Source: Tricholomella constricta
Lineage: Eukaryota > Basidiomycota > Agaricomycetes > Agaricales > Lyophyllaceae
DNA: 64,000 nucleotides
NCBI GenBank assembly: GCA_013368375.1
Contig: JAACJP010000002.1
Span: 1,550,001-1,614,000, forward strand
Reading direction: 5' to 3'
Shown: positions 10,874 to 22,867 of the stretch, piece by piece
Position numbering within the stretch: the stretch's first letter is position 1
How the letters are laid out: each line of letters opens with the position of its first letter
Made by a program: the position numbers and the translations under genes
Notes under the pieces: generated by a model
Told to the model about the DNA's origin: nothing
Seen by the model: the letters and a program-made list of their open reading frames with translations, nothing else
Database searches by the model: none

Positions 10874-12465
10874 CCTAAAGCTTCAGAACTGACAAGGGGC
10901 TTGAATTGCGGAAAAACGCGGAAGAAAAGAGTACTCACAGTTGACCTCGATGAAAGCTTCGATGCCTTCAACTTCTTTATATTTTACATTTTCAAGTTCG
11001 CATGCCCTCTGTATGTGCCCGAGAGAATGATGAGCACCGCCCCCCGGCGAAGCAACGACATGACTGATTTTGCGGGTCGACATCGATATGGAAATCGCCA
11101 ACGCCGCCATAAACGCGGAGCTTTTTCCCTCGGATTCCGCATCCACAGGCCGCCGCTCCCAATAGCCATAGTAGTCGGATGCGGTGAGTTTGATGAGTGT
11201 TGATGGCAATTCGGTAAAGGCATTTGGTGAGAAGCAACTGTGATGGGAAACATGGAGGCGCTTCAGCGCTGGAAGACTCTGTAGGACCTGGATAAAGGCG
11301 CTGTCGAGATGACTGAAGACGCTGATGTTGTCAAGCCGCAAGCTGTGAAGGCGTATCGAAGGGGCCATCCCGAGATTCCGAACCCTTGGCGTGAAATTTG
11401 GAGCGGGATAGAGCAGCCCACCCATGAATCGGATATCCAGATGGAGTACGGAGCCAGAGCATAAGATTAGCGCGCGGGAAATGTGTGCTGCCGCATGTTC
11501 GTGGTTGCTGTCCAGTCGGATCATCTTCAAACGATGATGGGGAAGGTTCAAAGAAAAGCTCATGATCTGACAGTCGCGGAGATAGAGATTCTGGAGGCTT
11601 GGGAAGTGGCTCAGGATAGAAGGCAAGATGCCCGGTGCAAACGTCGTGGCAAATGTCACCGTCTTGAGCATAGGGACGTCCCAGAGCACGAGTGGACATT
11701 GGCCGAGGAATAGAGTTTTGATATTTGGGGAGAGCTCCAGAAATCGCCGTAAGCCTCTATCGAGCGCTTCGGATTTGCTGGAGAGAGGATAATCGAGGGC
11801 TGCAGTACAGATAAAGCGGCCGAGTTCTGGACGCGACTCGAGGGTTCGCAGCAGCAATGCCAGACTAGCTGCAGGCCACTTTGTATGCTTCCGGCCCTTC
11901 CACCCGGTGAAGTCCAGTTGCACATCCCGATATAGTATTCGTTCTACCGTTCCTCTCAATGTGGAGCACACTTTCGAGAAGACACTGAGTACGAAACGCG
12001 CCCAGGAGAAGTCCGAGTATCGATCATGGATGTAACGACTTGCAGCCTCCAGCACTGGAACGGGATCGCGTAACGAAGCCGCAATATGCTCTAGTATCTC
12101 TGTTGGTAGATCGAGAAGCACGACACGAGGGGGACGCGCGTTTGAGGCTATCACAGCTGTGCATTCGCGTATCAGCCACATTGGCCACGCGCAGAATCGA
12201 GGCTAGGCGCCTCACCTCCATTGGGCCCAGCAGTATCGTACTGACACGACTCCTCTGATTTTGTCAACGATTCGTCCTCTGGTTTATCGTCAGAGCAAGG
12301 AAAGTACTCGTCGTAATCGTGCGTGTGAAGGGGTTGTACGCTGTAGCGACGCTTGAAGCGACTTGCGCGGTATCTTAGCCTTGGAGGCCTGTAAATTGTC
12401 TTCTGGAATACCAGAGCCTTGGTAGGTGGGGAGTCTTCACCACATGTTTCGACGGGCCATGACAT
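10874..12465 (-). CDS. F-box protein with leucine-rich C-terminal region
   Basis: Exon 1 is 12216-12465 (start MSWPVETCGED) and exon 2 runs from 12156 leftward, with a GT-AG intron at 12157-12215. Unspliced, the frame ends at 10883 (about 507 residues). A good donor/acceptor pair near the end (GTGAGT to GTCAG, about 50 nt) would give a slightly shorter tail ending near 10874. The F-box core is VVLLDLPTEILEHIAASL, followed after a 28-residue insertion by FSKVCSTLRGTVERILYRDV. The rest has irregular leucine-rich repeats (LQNLYLRDCQI, LHSLRLDNISVF, LKRLHVSHHSCF). F-box proteins of this kind bring substrates to SCF ubiquitin ligases; the substrate cannot be told from sequence. Such genes are numerous and fast-evolving in agaricomycetes. 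Confidence 0.8.
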
Positions 12466-12986
12466 GATACACTGGAGAGTAATCAGCTGGATGTTTGCGT
12501 TCGACGAGCAGGAGAAAGCATACTCAGTATCAGCGTAACGCCTCCACGTCCAAAGTTCCACGGAACGGGTAAAACTTCACTTTGCACAAGGCGATGGTCG
12601 GAGTGGGCGTCACCTGCCAGGCCTTGTTATCTAAACGAAGCTGATATGGCGAAAAAATGACAGTGAGATTAGATTAGAATTTGAGGTGATGTGATCAGCG
12701 GCAAGCTTTCGCTTGACCTGAGGCGGAGTTTTTGCATGATTTGACGTCGTGGGGCCGTGGTCAGAGCACATGGATATGAATCGTGAAGTAGAATCGTGAA
12801 TTGACGCGTGGGATATGTAACAAAGGGATTATACGAGAGTACAGACAACAACAGATAGAAAAACTCTAGACGTGGCACACAAACACAAGACTGAAACCAT
12901 ATGAACAGGACAGGACAGGGCGGATGTACGATGGGAATGATGTAAAAAGCAATGGGGAGAAGGGAAGAGAGACAAGCAGCGATAAC
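12466..12986. other. Spacer: F-box gene promoter and eEF3 3' flank
   Basis: About 520 bases between the F-box gene start and the eEF3 stop codon, both read leftward. No further gene is seen. The right half should hold the eEF3 3' UTR and polyadenylation site. Confidence 0.5.
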
Positions 12987-15900
12987 TTAGAGCTCGTCGT
13001 CGGTGACCTCCTCACCACGCTTCTTGCGCGCCATACGCTCCTTCTTGAGCTGCAAAAAAACGCGTCCAGTCAGTACGGAAAACGCTGCATATAAAAGAAA
13101 GAGCGACGAACTTTTCGTGCCTCGGACGACGTAAGCTTCTTCTGCTTCTTGTTGTCGACCTTGTTGCCCATAGCATCGTACATCGCGTCATCCTCGCCGT
13201 CGTTCTTGTCAATGCGGGGACCGGATCCCTGGCCCTCAACCCAGTTGTGGCCGGAAGCCTCCAAGCGACCGTCGCGCATGGCCCAGACTTCCTTGCAGAG
13301 GGACTCGGAGAAGTCACGGTTGTGCGTGATAATGAGCACACCGCCCTCAAAGACTTTGAGGGCATCGATGAGCGCAGCGAGCGACTCACGATCGAGGTAG
13401 TCTGTCGCGAAGTCAGTACGTTTCAAACGGGTGAAAAAGAAGGCAACACACTGGTAGGCTCATCCAAGCAGATGATGTGTGGACGACGCCATGTCGCGGC
13501 ACCGAGGACGATCTTGACCTTTTGACCACCGGACAGACCGCGCATGGTGTTGTGGGAGACGAACTCGGGCTCGAGGCCAAAGTCGGCGAAGTGCTTCTCA
13601 ATCTCCCGACGGACGAGGGGACGGAGAAGACCAAGGCGCTGGGCCTCGCGGGTGTCGACTTCGAGGACTTTCTGTAAACGGAGACAATTTGTTTAGTATA
13701 CGAGACACCGATGTGAAAGAAAGGGATGATGAACCTTCTCGTAACCACGCTTGAGGAGGTCGTCACGGGGCAGCCAGATGTTCTCAGACGAAGAGAGGGC
13801 CTTGAATGAGACCTCATACTCGTACGACTGCTTGAGCTTCTTGCGGCCGACGATCTCCTCGATGATCCTCTTCTGGCCCTCGACGACGACGATAGATCCA
13901 TCCTTCATCTTCTGCATTTCCTCCTCGGAGATCTGGCGGGATGCCTTCATCATCTCCTCGAGATCCTCACCAGTTTGGTAACGCCAGAGCATGTATTCGA
14001 GAGGGGTCTTGTCGAGGTGGTGATCGATGTGGTGGAAGGCGTGCTGTGCTACGTAGCCGATGACCAAGTTGGGGTGCTTCCAGGTCTCACCACCCTTGTT
14101 GGGCTCCATGTCGCCGATGAGAAGCTTGACGAGGGTCGACTTGCCAGAACCGTTGGGCCCAAGAACGGCAACACGGGAAGACAGGGAAACTTGGAGGGTG
14201 ATGTCGTAGAGCTGCTGGACGAGCTGGGTCGGGTACTGGAAGCCGACTTTGCGCCTGTAGATATTGTCAGAAAGCGATAGATGGAAAGCGAGTATGGAGA
14301 GACTAACATCTTGAGCAAACTCTTCTCTTTCGTCTTGACACCCTCAAGAAGAGGTGGGTCGGGGAGCTTGAACCTGTAGTCCTCCGCAGCCTCAAGAGTG
14401 TAGTAGGACTTGGCCTCGGGAACCTGAGCGACGAACTTCTCAAGGTTACCGCGGTACCTGCGCAGCTTGAAGCGGTTCAAGTGGAGAACGTCGGTGATGG
14501 TGTTGTTCAGGAAGCTGGAGTCGTGCGAGACAATGACTAGACGACATCGATAAGCCCATGAACGACGAAGTATATTATTGTTAATACGTACTGGAGGTGC
14601 AAGTCTTGAGGTTTGTCAGGTAGTTCTCCAACCAGGCGACGTTGACGACGTCCAAATGGTTAGTGGGCTCGTCGAGAAGCAGAATATCAGCCTTGAACAA
14701 CATGGCACGAGCGAGAGCAAGCTTCATTTTCCAACCACCAGAAAGGCTGCCAATAGACTGAGCCTGACGCTCATCTGAGAAACCGACGGAGGCGAGGGTC
14801 TCAATAATCTCTTCCTTGTTGGCCTGGATGCGGTCGTCGGAGACGATAAACTCAAGGACGGAGATCTCTTCAACGCTGCCATCGATGTCGTGCTCGACGT
14901 AGAAGGTGCGGACCTCGTCAGGGGAAGGGAAGCCTTCAACTTGTCTTCAGGGACAGGAATCAGTAACCCTGCAGGATTGCGATGACGAAATGGACGTACC
15001 CGTTGGTGATTGCCCTCATCAGAGTTGACTTTCCGGTACCGTTCTTACCGCACAAACCGTAGCGGTGGCCACGCTTGAGACGGAGAGTGGCAGTGTTGAG
15101 GAGGATCTTAGCACCGTAAGCCAGAGAGAACTGGCAGTTGCAAAGGTCTTCGCCTTCCTCCTCGTCCTCAAGGGCCTCCTCGTCCTCAAGACCCTCAGTC
15201 GCGGAGCGAACGACCCACTCGCGGGCGACGGTGACGGGCTCAGGGGTGGCAGAGACGAAGGCGAGGTAGGGGGCAAGCACATCCCACTGGGGAACCTCGA
15301 AGTTCTTGGCGTTGACGAGGCTCGCAGCGAGTTGGGAAGCGTAAATGGTTGCGATGTGTGCAACGGAAATATCGGCGCCAAGTTTCTTGTAAATAGCGAC
15401 GAGGGAAGTGGCCAACGCGCTGCCCTCAGCCTGCTTGAGAGGAGGGAGATCAGAGGCATCGCCCTCGGGGACCTCGCCAACTTGACGGAGGGTGGCGATG
15501 GCCTTGTTGACGACACCACGGGCCTCAGGGTCACCGATGGTCTGCTCAACCTTAATAAGGCCAGGGAGCAGCTTTGGCAGGAAGGGTCGGACGGTGACCG
15601 GGGAGTCGACGAGTTTAGCCATGTTGTCAGCGATACTGAAAATAAGTCATTAGTTGCCATGCCGATAAGCTGATGACAAGAGGACATACACTGCGACTTT
15701 ACGCTTGGTGGCGGTGAGCTTCTCGGAGAGACCGCGAGACAAAAGAGGAACCATGAGGGAAAGGGTTGGCGAGTCTACTTCTGAAACGAATGTGGTAGCC
15801 GAGAGGAGGGCGATGGTATTAGGCACCTCCTCAACGGGATTAATGAGAGCCTTAATAAGAGCCGGAATAAAGCGTTCAATGTCCTTGTTGGACACCAGAG

Positions 15901-16555
15901 CGGTGGCCTTCGTAAGCGAATCGCGTGCGGCCTTCTTCACGTCGGCCTTGGTGTCCCAAATGGCCTCGGCGAGGACGGGGACAATCTCGGGCATAAGCCG
16001 GGCGGTTTGTACAGGTGCGCTGATGACGAGCTGGTTGAGGATGACAAGCGAGCCCGTTTTGATCTGCCATTTCCCGGCAGTTTTAATTTGGTGAAGGAGG
16101 GCAGGGAGGATAAGGCCGCAGGCCCATGGGTTCATAGAGGTAACGTATTCCCGAACCGCCTCGACGGCAGCGGTCCTGACAGCGGGCATCTTGTCGGCAA
16201 AAGTCTCGATGAGGGCATTGTAGATGCCAGATTCGATGAAGATAGGCTCGAGTGCCGTGATGGAGCCAGACTTAACGATGAGTGAAATAGCATCAGCAGC
16301 GCCCTCGCGAGCAGCGGGCGATTTTTTGTCGGCGAGTGCCTTGATGAAGGCTTCGGCGAATCCGACGGATTGGAGAGCCGAAGGGCCTTCTTTTTTAGCG
16401 ACGGCAGCCAGAGACTGGGCTGCAACTTCGCGGGCAGACTTGTCTGCGACGAAGAGCGCCGCGACGTCGATTTGGCCATCAACGGGGGCGTTAACGGCAG
16501 CCTTGAGGGCGGCAGGGGAGATAGTTGCGGGGGCTGAGGCGGTAACAGCAGGCAT
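12987..16555 (-). CDS. TEF3: Translation elongation factor 3 (eEF3), ABC-F ATPase
   Basis: Fungal-specific ribosome-associated ATPase needed for E-site tRNA release and late translocation. Eight exons: 15690-16555, 15000-15635, 14592-14944, 14308-14536, 13735-14254, 13452-13671, 13112-13401, 12987-13049; sum 3177 bases, 1058 residues, close to the yeast length (1044). Order: N-terminal HEAT repeats (residues ~1-320, e.g. [19 protein letters not shown]), helical bundle, ABC1 with [12 protein letters not shown] and LSGGW plus [14 protein letters not shown]2 with [14 protein letters not shown] and CLDEPTNYLD, a chromodomain-like insert in ABC2, and a basic Lys-rich tail ending EEVTDDEL. Both Walker A, signature and Walker B motifs are intact. 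A second copy was not seen here. Confidence 0.97.
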
Positions 16556-16564
16556 TTCTGGTAT

Positions 16565-16618
16565 CTGAAAGAGAAAATTAGACGATTCGATGCGATAAAG
16601 AACGAGAAGACGACGCAC
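16565..16618 (-). other. 5' UTR intron of eEF3
   Basis: Reading leftward, a GTGCGT donor at 16618 and a TTTCAG acceptor at 16565 lie nine bases before the eEF3 start codon. The 54-nt size matches coding introns in the window. Leader introns are common in highly expressed fungal genes. The call rests on consensus only. Confidence 0.5.
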
Positions 16619-17022
16619 CTTTGAGGAAAGTATGGTAGATGTCTATGTCGTTACTGGGCAGACGAAGGCTGGCAAGAAACAAAGTACGCTCTATATCTAC
16701 GGTGGCAAAAATGCCTAGAGGCTCGCTTGTCAGTGTGCAGGTTTCAACGAGGCGACGGCGAACTCATTTACCTCTAAGCGGAGAGGGGAGAAGAAAAAAA
16801 AGGGTGAGGGTAAGGAGGGAGTCTTGCAATTTTACTTTACAAGTTTTTAATCCCCTGAAGCGGAGTTTAAAAAATTGCACACGTTCCGAACGGAGCAATG
16901 TGATCAGCCCCGTGACGCGCGGTGGCGCCTGAAATGCGGGGTAAGCGCCGCCCCGTCGTCCCCTGGAGACATAAAACACGCTGGTATACCGAGCCTAGCT
17001 ACTACATATGTGATAGCGCGGA
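16619..17022. promoter_or_regulatory. eEF3 promoter / V-ATPase subunit a 3' flank
   Basis: About 400 bases between the eEF3 leader and the V-ATPase stop codon. It has purine/pyrimidine asymmetry (an A/G-rich run near 16785-16820, i.e. a CT-rich tract on the transcribed strand), typical of strong fungal promoters just upstream of the transcription start. No gene is seen in it. Confidence 0.4.
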
Positions 17023-20000
17023 CTACTCTTTCAATTCGTGGTCGGTAAATGTCAACGGTGTGAATGCCTAGGGGGCGCATCAGGATCAGCAATCAATGAT
17101 AGATAAGAACATATCGCGAGCTTACATGTCCACCGCCTTCAAAGTGCTTGCTGTTCGCTTCGACCCAATGCAGACGGAGCGCATGCAAAAATGCCGATAA
17201 CCCCTACCGGCAATGTTCAACACCAGGCTACACACAACACAACCAAAGAAGGGAACAATACCTCCATGATGCACAAAATGAAAATCGTTGCAGAGAACCA
17301 GAACAAGCCCATCAGGATCAAACCCACCCAGCCAAACAAGGATGCCGGCGACAGAAACTCCTCAACTGTCATCGACCACAGCACCTCGGACAGTTGTGCA
17401 TGCGCAAGCGAGAGCGCCCAGAGGCGCAGGTAGGATGCTGTATGCGAAATGCACCCCAGACAAAATTCGATCGTATGAATTACCTGATGAATCACGACTT
17501 CCCCAAAGTCGTGTTGTTCCTAAGACAAAGCGAGTTGTCAGATGAAAGAAAAAGCACGACAATAGAAAAAAAAATTGTAAAAGGGGTTCGCACATGTTCC
17601 TCATCGGCATCTTCAGCAATGGCCCTTTCATTGCCCTCTTCTTCAGCCTCGAGGACATCATCGGTTTCCTCTCTCGCAGTATCAACCAATCCACTGTACC
17701 CTTGATTATGGATGCGTTTCATCTCTTTCCAAGCGATGTACGGTTTCGTAATCAGCAACCAAGGCACACAAACTCCTGCCAATAGCAGCAACACCGTTTG
17801 CACCACTCCTTGTCCACGGTAGAGCCTCAATTCCGGCTTGATCGTACCGGGCTCCAAAAACATAGCAATGAGCATGTTCAGGAGCGAAGGGGGCTCCATC
17901 GAGGACTGAGACCAATCGACAGACCATTTGTACAGGATGCACAAGGCGAGATAGCCGAAGATGGATTGCAGGAAAATCATCTGCGGAATGAAATTTGCAT
18001 AGATGTCGACCGGGCGCTTGAAACGGATGTGATTTGGGACTTGCAGACAAAGCGCAAACGTCATCTAAAGGGACCGGTTGTGATTTCGTCAAAAATTTGT
18101 CGCGTATGTAATTCTCGGAAAAACTTACGTGAATCACTCCAATGACGATCGACATCTTCATCTTATAGGAATTGGTAAACACGAGTGCATTGTCGGCGCC
18201 ATGCCACCCAGGGTCCAATCCGAAGGGATATACGTGCCCATTGTTAACACCTGTAATGACGCTCGCGTTGGAGTCTGGGAAGGTCCAGCCCGAGTGCCAT
18301 ATGTGGAGCGTCTGCGAAAAGATATCGTTGTATATGAACCCCGTGTACATCGAGAACAAGCCCATCAGAAGGATGATGTAGCGGCCACTGTCACATCGAT
18401 AACGGTTATAAAAAATCAAAAGGAAACGAGGTGAACGATTACTTACAAGAAGAACTGTCCGATGATCTATCACAAGCCATGTCAGCATCTGATGATACAA
18501 AGACTTGAAACTGCGACTTACCTCGCCGAGGTCCATTCTGGCCAGTTTCCTTTCAGCCATAATCATGTAAAGTGCCGCGCAGAAGATGATGAAACCATGT
18601 CCAATATCACCGAACATGACAGCAAACAGGAAGGGGAAAGTTGTGACTGCGAAGAGGCCGGGGTTGACCTCCTGATAAGCCGCGGTTCCGTAGCTGTCCA
18701 TAATCGTTTGGAAGCCTTCCGTAAACTTGTTAGTCCTGATGAAGGTAGGAGGTGTCTTGCTGGTGCGCAGTTCATGCAAGATGGGTGGCACGCTGGTGCC
18801 AGATTCCTCCTTCGATCAGAAATGTCAGCCAAGGGCACAGACACCAGGAGTGGGACTCACAGTCGCATGCCTCAAAGCGACTTGAGTCTTGGTGATATCT
18901 CTAGTAGGCACCCATCCTTCAGCAATCAGGGTCTTCCTTCGAACGTCATAGTTGAAGAGATTGAGCGCCTCATAGATCAACTTCTCCTTCCTAACGACAT
19001 CCTGCCAACTGCGCAAGCTCTCCCCGAGCTTAAGAAGCTCCATACGACGGTTAGCGCCAGTGTTGTAAAGAACCGTTTGCAAATCCTCTAGACGCAGGCT
19101 AACTTCACGAAGCGAATCTGAGCGTTTATCAGCGTTCGGGTCGATGGGGTAGAGAGTTGCTCCCATGGATTCGGCAACTTTACGAATCTTGGCAAGAAGA
19201 GCATCGCCATGGGCAAAGATAATAAAAACGTTTTTTCGAGTCTCTTGCCCTGTTGCGAGATCCACGAACGGCTCCTCGATGTCGGTGTGGTTCATATACA
19301 AATTGCCACGGAGCACACGCCAGAGGACCCTCTCAAATGTGGGAACACGACTACGCTCTATGGTCCCTGCGACGAATCTTTGCAAGAGGATGATGAGCTT
19401 CGAAATACAACACGGCATTATTGGCTTACTCAAGGTCGAACTGGACGTTGGAAGAGGAGTATTGGTGCTCGCGTTCATCGTGCTGGAGAAGCGGGGCAGA
19501 CGTTTCATCAAAGGATGTTCTGATGCTGGTTTGTTGTCCTTGGGCCTGCGACAAAGAATGAATTCCGCAGCCGTGACAATCGTACGCAGGCTACGAACCT
19601 TCTCGAAAAACACAGCAGTCTCGCGCAGAACATACCTCGCCTCGATGAGTTCCTTCGTCCTCTCACTAAGAGTCTGATAACTGTCGTTCATCTTGATGAG
19701 CCTTGATTCATGCTCGGCCAGGGTCACGTCAAGCTCGTCAATAGTTTGCGCAGCACGGGGCCCCACTGTGATGAGCGGCGCGGAATCGTACAGAGGGCGA
19801 ATGGGAATGACATCTTTCTCCTTCTGGATTTGGCTGGAGAAGAAACGGACACGACGAGCCATCTCGTCGATACGCCGAATCTCTCCAACGAACGAGCGTT
19901 GAAAAGGATTGACACTGGGATTCAGCTGGGGCATGATACCAGTCAGTGACAAGCTACCATAACAAGAGCGGAGTATAGCTACGTCTTTGAACTGAACATT

Positions 20001-20158
20001 GCCAAGTTCACCGAGCTCCGCGACTGTGTCATGGGCGACTTCGGTGGGTACGAAAAGCAGTACCAAGCTCATCTGTTCCGAGCCTGCAGTATGTCAGCTC
20101 AAATGACAGATATAGTAGGATAGCACGTACGGAACAGACTGGGAAATTCGTCTGCCAT
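17023..20158 (-). CDS. VPH1: V-type proton ATPase subunit a (Vph1/Stv1 family)
   Basis: Large membrane subunit of the Vo sector that forms the proton half-channels of vacuolar/Golgi V-ATPase. Twelve exons: 20131-20158, 19983-20083, 19599-19925, 19430-19545, 18861-19377, 18522-18809, 18447-18466 (20 nt), 18129-18387, 17594-18064, 17262-17519, 17126-17203, 17023-17067; sum 2508 bases, 835 residues (yeast Vph1 is 840). N-terminus [17 protein letters not shown], then the cytosolic coiled-coil half with [20 protein letters not shown]. The membrane half includes [28 protein letters not shown] and the essential-arginine helix in [20 protein letters not shown]. It ends with [14 protein letters not shown]. 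The gene is divergent from PFS2. Confidence 0.97.
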
Positions 20159-20643
20159 TGAAGCCAGCCAATGATTAATGATTTCAGAAAGCGTTGAGTT
20201 GCGATGAGTGCGAAGATGTTCAGGCTGTACGTCGTATTGACATTTATTTGCACGCTCTCCTACATACCTCGGCCCGGGCGGACTTCCGACGCGTGTTCTC
20301 TGAGTCGGCGTGTGGGTTATAGTTAGCGACTCAAGTACGAAGCCTGGCAGCTTCACGCGGAGGTCTACTACTGACTAGCCTCCACTTAGAGGTCAACGAA
20401 TGGTAAGAACAAGTCATAACTTTTCTCGGTACTACCGTGTTGTTTGTCAAGAGCGCGGGAGCCAAACTCATTCACTTCTGACGTCCACCACCACCTGCCT
20501 GGAAATATCTGCTGTGTCTGCTTTCAAGCTTCCACTAGAGCTGGTGGATAACTTCATACAATAGCTATATTGATTTAAGACACGCTGTGGGATCGCGACC
20601 AAGCTTAGCTTGTCAAGACAAGTTTTCCAAAGGGTCATTAAAC
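20159..20643. promoter_or_regulatory. Divergent promoter, V-ATPase subunit a / PFS2
   Basis: About 485 bases between two start codons read in opposite directions. No gene lies inside. An in-frame ATG at 20587 could extend PFS2 by 19 residues; the ATG at 20644 is preferred because the protein then starts like other family members. No clear TATA box. Confidence 0.4.
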
Positions 20644-22867
20644 ATGTCCACGGCTCTGCCGGTTCTTCTTCCTGGAGGGTCCACTCCCAAGGAGCCCACT
20701 ACTTCTCATCTAGAATGGAAACCACAGCGATACCGCACCGCGCCTCAACCTCCACCTCAGGACGACGGAAAGATCCAGGAGTTGGAATTGGCTAGCGCCC
20801 GACAAATGCAAGACGGCAAACTCATCAAGAAGACGCGCCCGCGGCGCACTGTTGACTACAATGGCGGTATGGGACGGTGGGCACTGGTATGTGGCAAAGA
20901 CATCAGAATTGTCGGTCGCAAACTGCACATTCATACCCTTTTCAGCTACGCAAGTTGCGGCCGAACCCCCACTATGTACCGTACCTGCGGCCGAGTCCAC
21001 CGTATATTATTGATGTGCGCAGGCTTGTTGGCTTTGCAAAATACACCTTTTTTGACTGAACTCCTCGACCTCAGCTGCTACCCCCGAAGGCGTATCCAGA
21101 CAATTCCTCAACTTCGCTTTGCACCAAATTCGTTCACACATCCACGAATAAAATTCGATGTCCAGTGAATGTAGTAACGGTAAATCCCATTCCTTTTGTC
21201 GTCTGAAACCCTCCGCTGAAACGACGTGCGGCGTAGTGGACCCCCGAAGGCCGACGAGTGCTGACGGGCTCTACAAGTGGCGAATTCACGCTCTGGAACG
21301 GACTCACATTCAATTTCGAGACGATTCTGCAAGCGCATGATACCGCGATTTGTGCATTCGCGTTCACCCACTCCGGGGCATACCTGGCCTCCGCCGACAA
21401 GAGTGGCGTCATCAAATACTTTGAGCCTAACATGAACAACTTGACTGCATGGCAGGGCTCGACGTCGCGGGAAGCCATCAGAGGACTGAGCTTCAGCCCG
21501 GACGACCGGCGGTTTGCGACAGCGAGTGATGACTCGAGTGTGCGGATATGGTCGTTCCAGGAGAGTAGGGTAGAGAGTACTCTTACAGGTGAGCGTTGAA
21601 CCGTATTTTTAATGCTAGACGGTACTAAGAGCGTCACAGGACATGGTTGGGATGTGAAATGCGTGGAATGGCATCCCACCAAAGGCCTCCTCGTGTCTGG
21701 CAGCAAAGACAACCAAATCAAATTTTGGGATCCTAGGACAGGGACAGTCCTCTCAACGCTGTACGTTCCAAACTCCTAACTCTCCTCTGTCTACCCACCA
21801 ACGACACCTGTTATTACAGACACCAACACAAAAACACCATCCAAGCCCTCTCCTGGTCTCCGAACGGCAACATGGTCGCCAGCGCCTCACGGGACCAAAC
21901 CGTGCGCGTCTTCGACATCCGCGCAATGAAAGAATACCGCGTCCTCAAAGGACACAAAAAAGAAGTCTGCTGTACGCCTCCCATCCCAACCCACCTTACC
22001 TAACCCCCCCACCTCTAACCTCCCCCCCCCCTTCCCTTTAGCCGTAACCTGGCACCCCGTGCACCCCCTACTCGTCTCGGGCGGCTCCGAAGGGTCCATC
22101 ATCCACTGGGACCTCGCCACGCCCGAGCCCACCTTCACCCAACCCGTCTCCCCCCGCGCGCCACGCTCTCCCAAGCGCACGACTCAAACGTCTGGTCCCT
22201 GGCCTTCCACCCGCTGGGCCACCTCCTCGTCAGCGCCTCCAACGACCACACCACCCGCTTCTGGTCCCGCGAGCGCCCGGGCGATGCTTCCTCTGTGTTT
22301 TCGGGCGGGGGGGAGAAGCCCCCGGATGTGATGGATGCGGGAGGCTTGGAGGACGAGGAGGACGCGATGGTCCCTGGGTTTGGCTTCGCGGCGCAAGCGC
22401 AGGCACAGGCGTACGCTGGAGGAGGAGGCGGTGGTGGCGGGTGGTGGGGCAAAGACGAGGATGGGGGGGACGGGCACGGGGGGAACGGGCACGGGCATGG
22501 GGCCGGGGGATCGGGATCGGGGTACGAGAACGGGAGGAGGGGTGGCGGGGGTGGCGGATACGGGTCCGGGCCCGGGGACTCGTCGGCGCAGGCGGACGAC
22601 TTTATACCTGGGTTTGGGTCGGCGGCGCAGGAGAGCAGCGTTGCGGGGCGGCAGAGTGGGCCGCTGCCTTCGCAGGAGGACATGTATGGGGGTCCGGACG
22701 ACTGGGGGCGTGGCGGTGGTGGTGGTGGGGAGAGAGATAGAGGTGGCGGTGGGGGAGGAGGCGGGGGCGGGGGCGGGGGCGGTGAGGACTGGAGCCGGGG
22801 AGGTAATCGGCAAGGCCGCTGGGGACCGCGTCGGGGCGGTGGTGGCGGTGGCGGTGGTCGATACTGA
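20644..22867 (+). CDS. PFS2: Polyadenylation factor PFS2/WDR33-like WD40 protein (apparent 1-base frameshift)
   Basis: WD40 scaffold of the cleavage and polyadenylation factor; with its partners it recognises the poly(A) signal. Seven exons: 20644-20886, 20946-21014, 21075-21179, 21237-21588, 21640-21760, 21820-21971, 22042-22867. The N-terminus has the family segment [11 protein letters not shown] then [15 protein letters not shown] repeats are clear ([54 protein letters not shown]). In the last exon the frame breaks at the C run near 22147-22153: the seventh repeat ([16 protein letters not shown]) is one frame off, as if one C were missing. The C-terminus is a very Gly-rich, RGG-like tail with His/Asp-rich patches, ending GGGGRY. 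Restored length would be about 620 residues. Confidence 0.9.

Noticed and set aside
11000..11253. Small minus-strand frames inside the first F-box gene
   Set aside because: Alternative frames of the same exon without start context or conservation.
11994..12080. Possible intron inside the F-box of the first F-box gene
   Set aside because: The 28-residue insertion between the two halves of the F-box suggested an intron, but no GT-AG pair removes it while keeping the frame.
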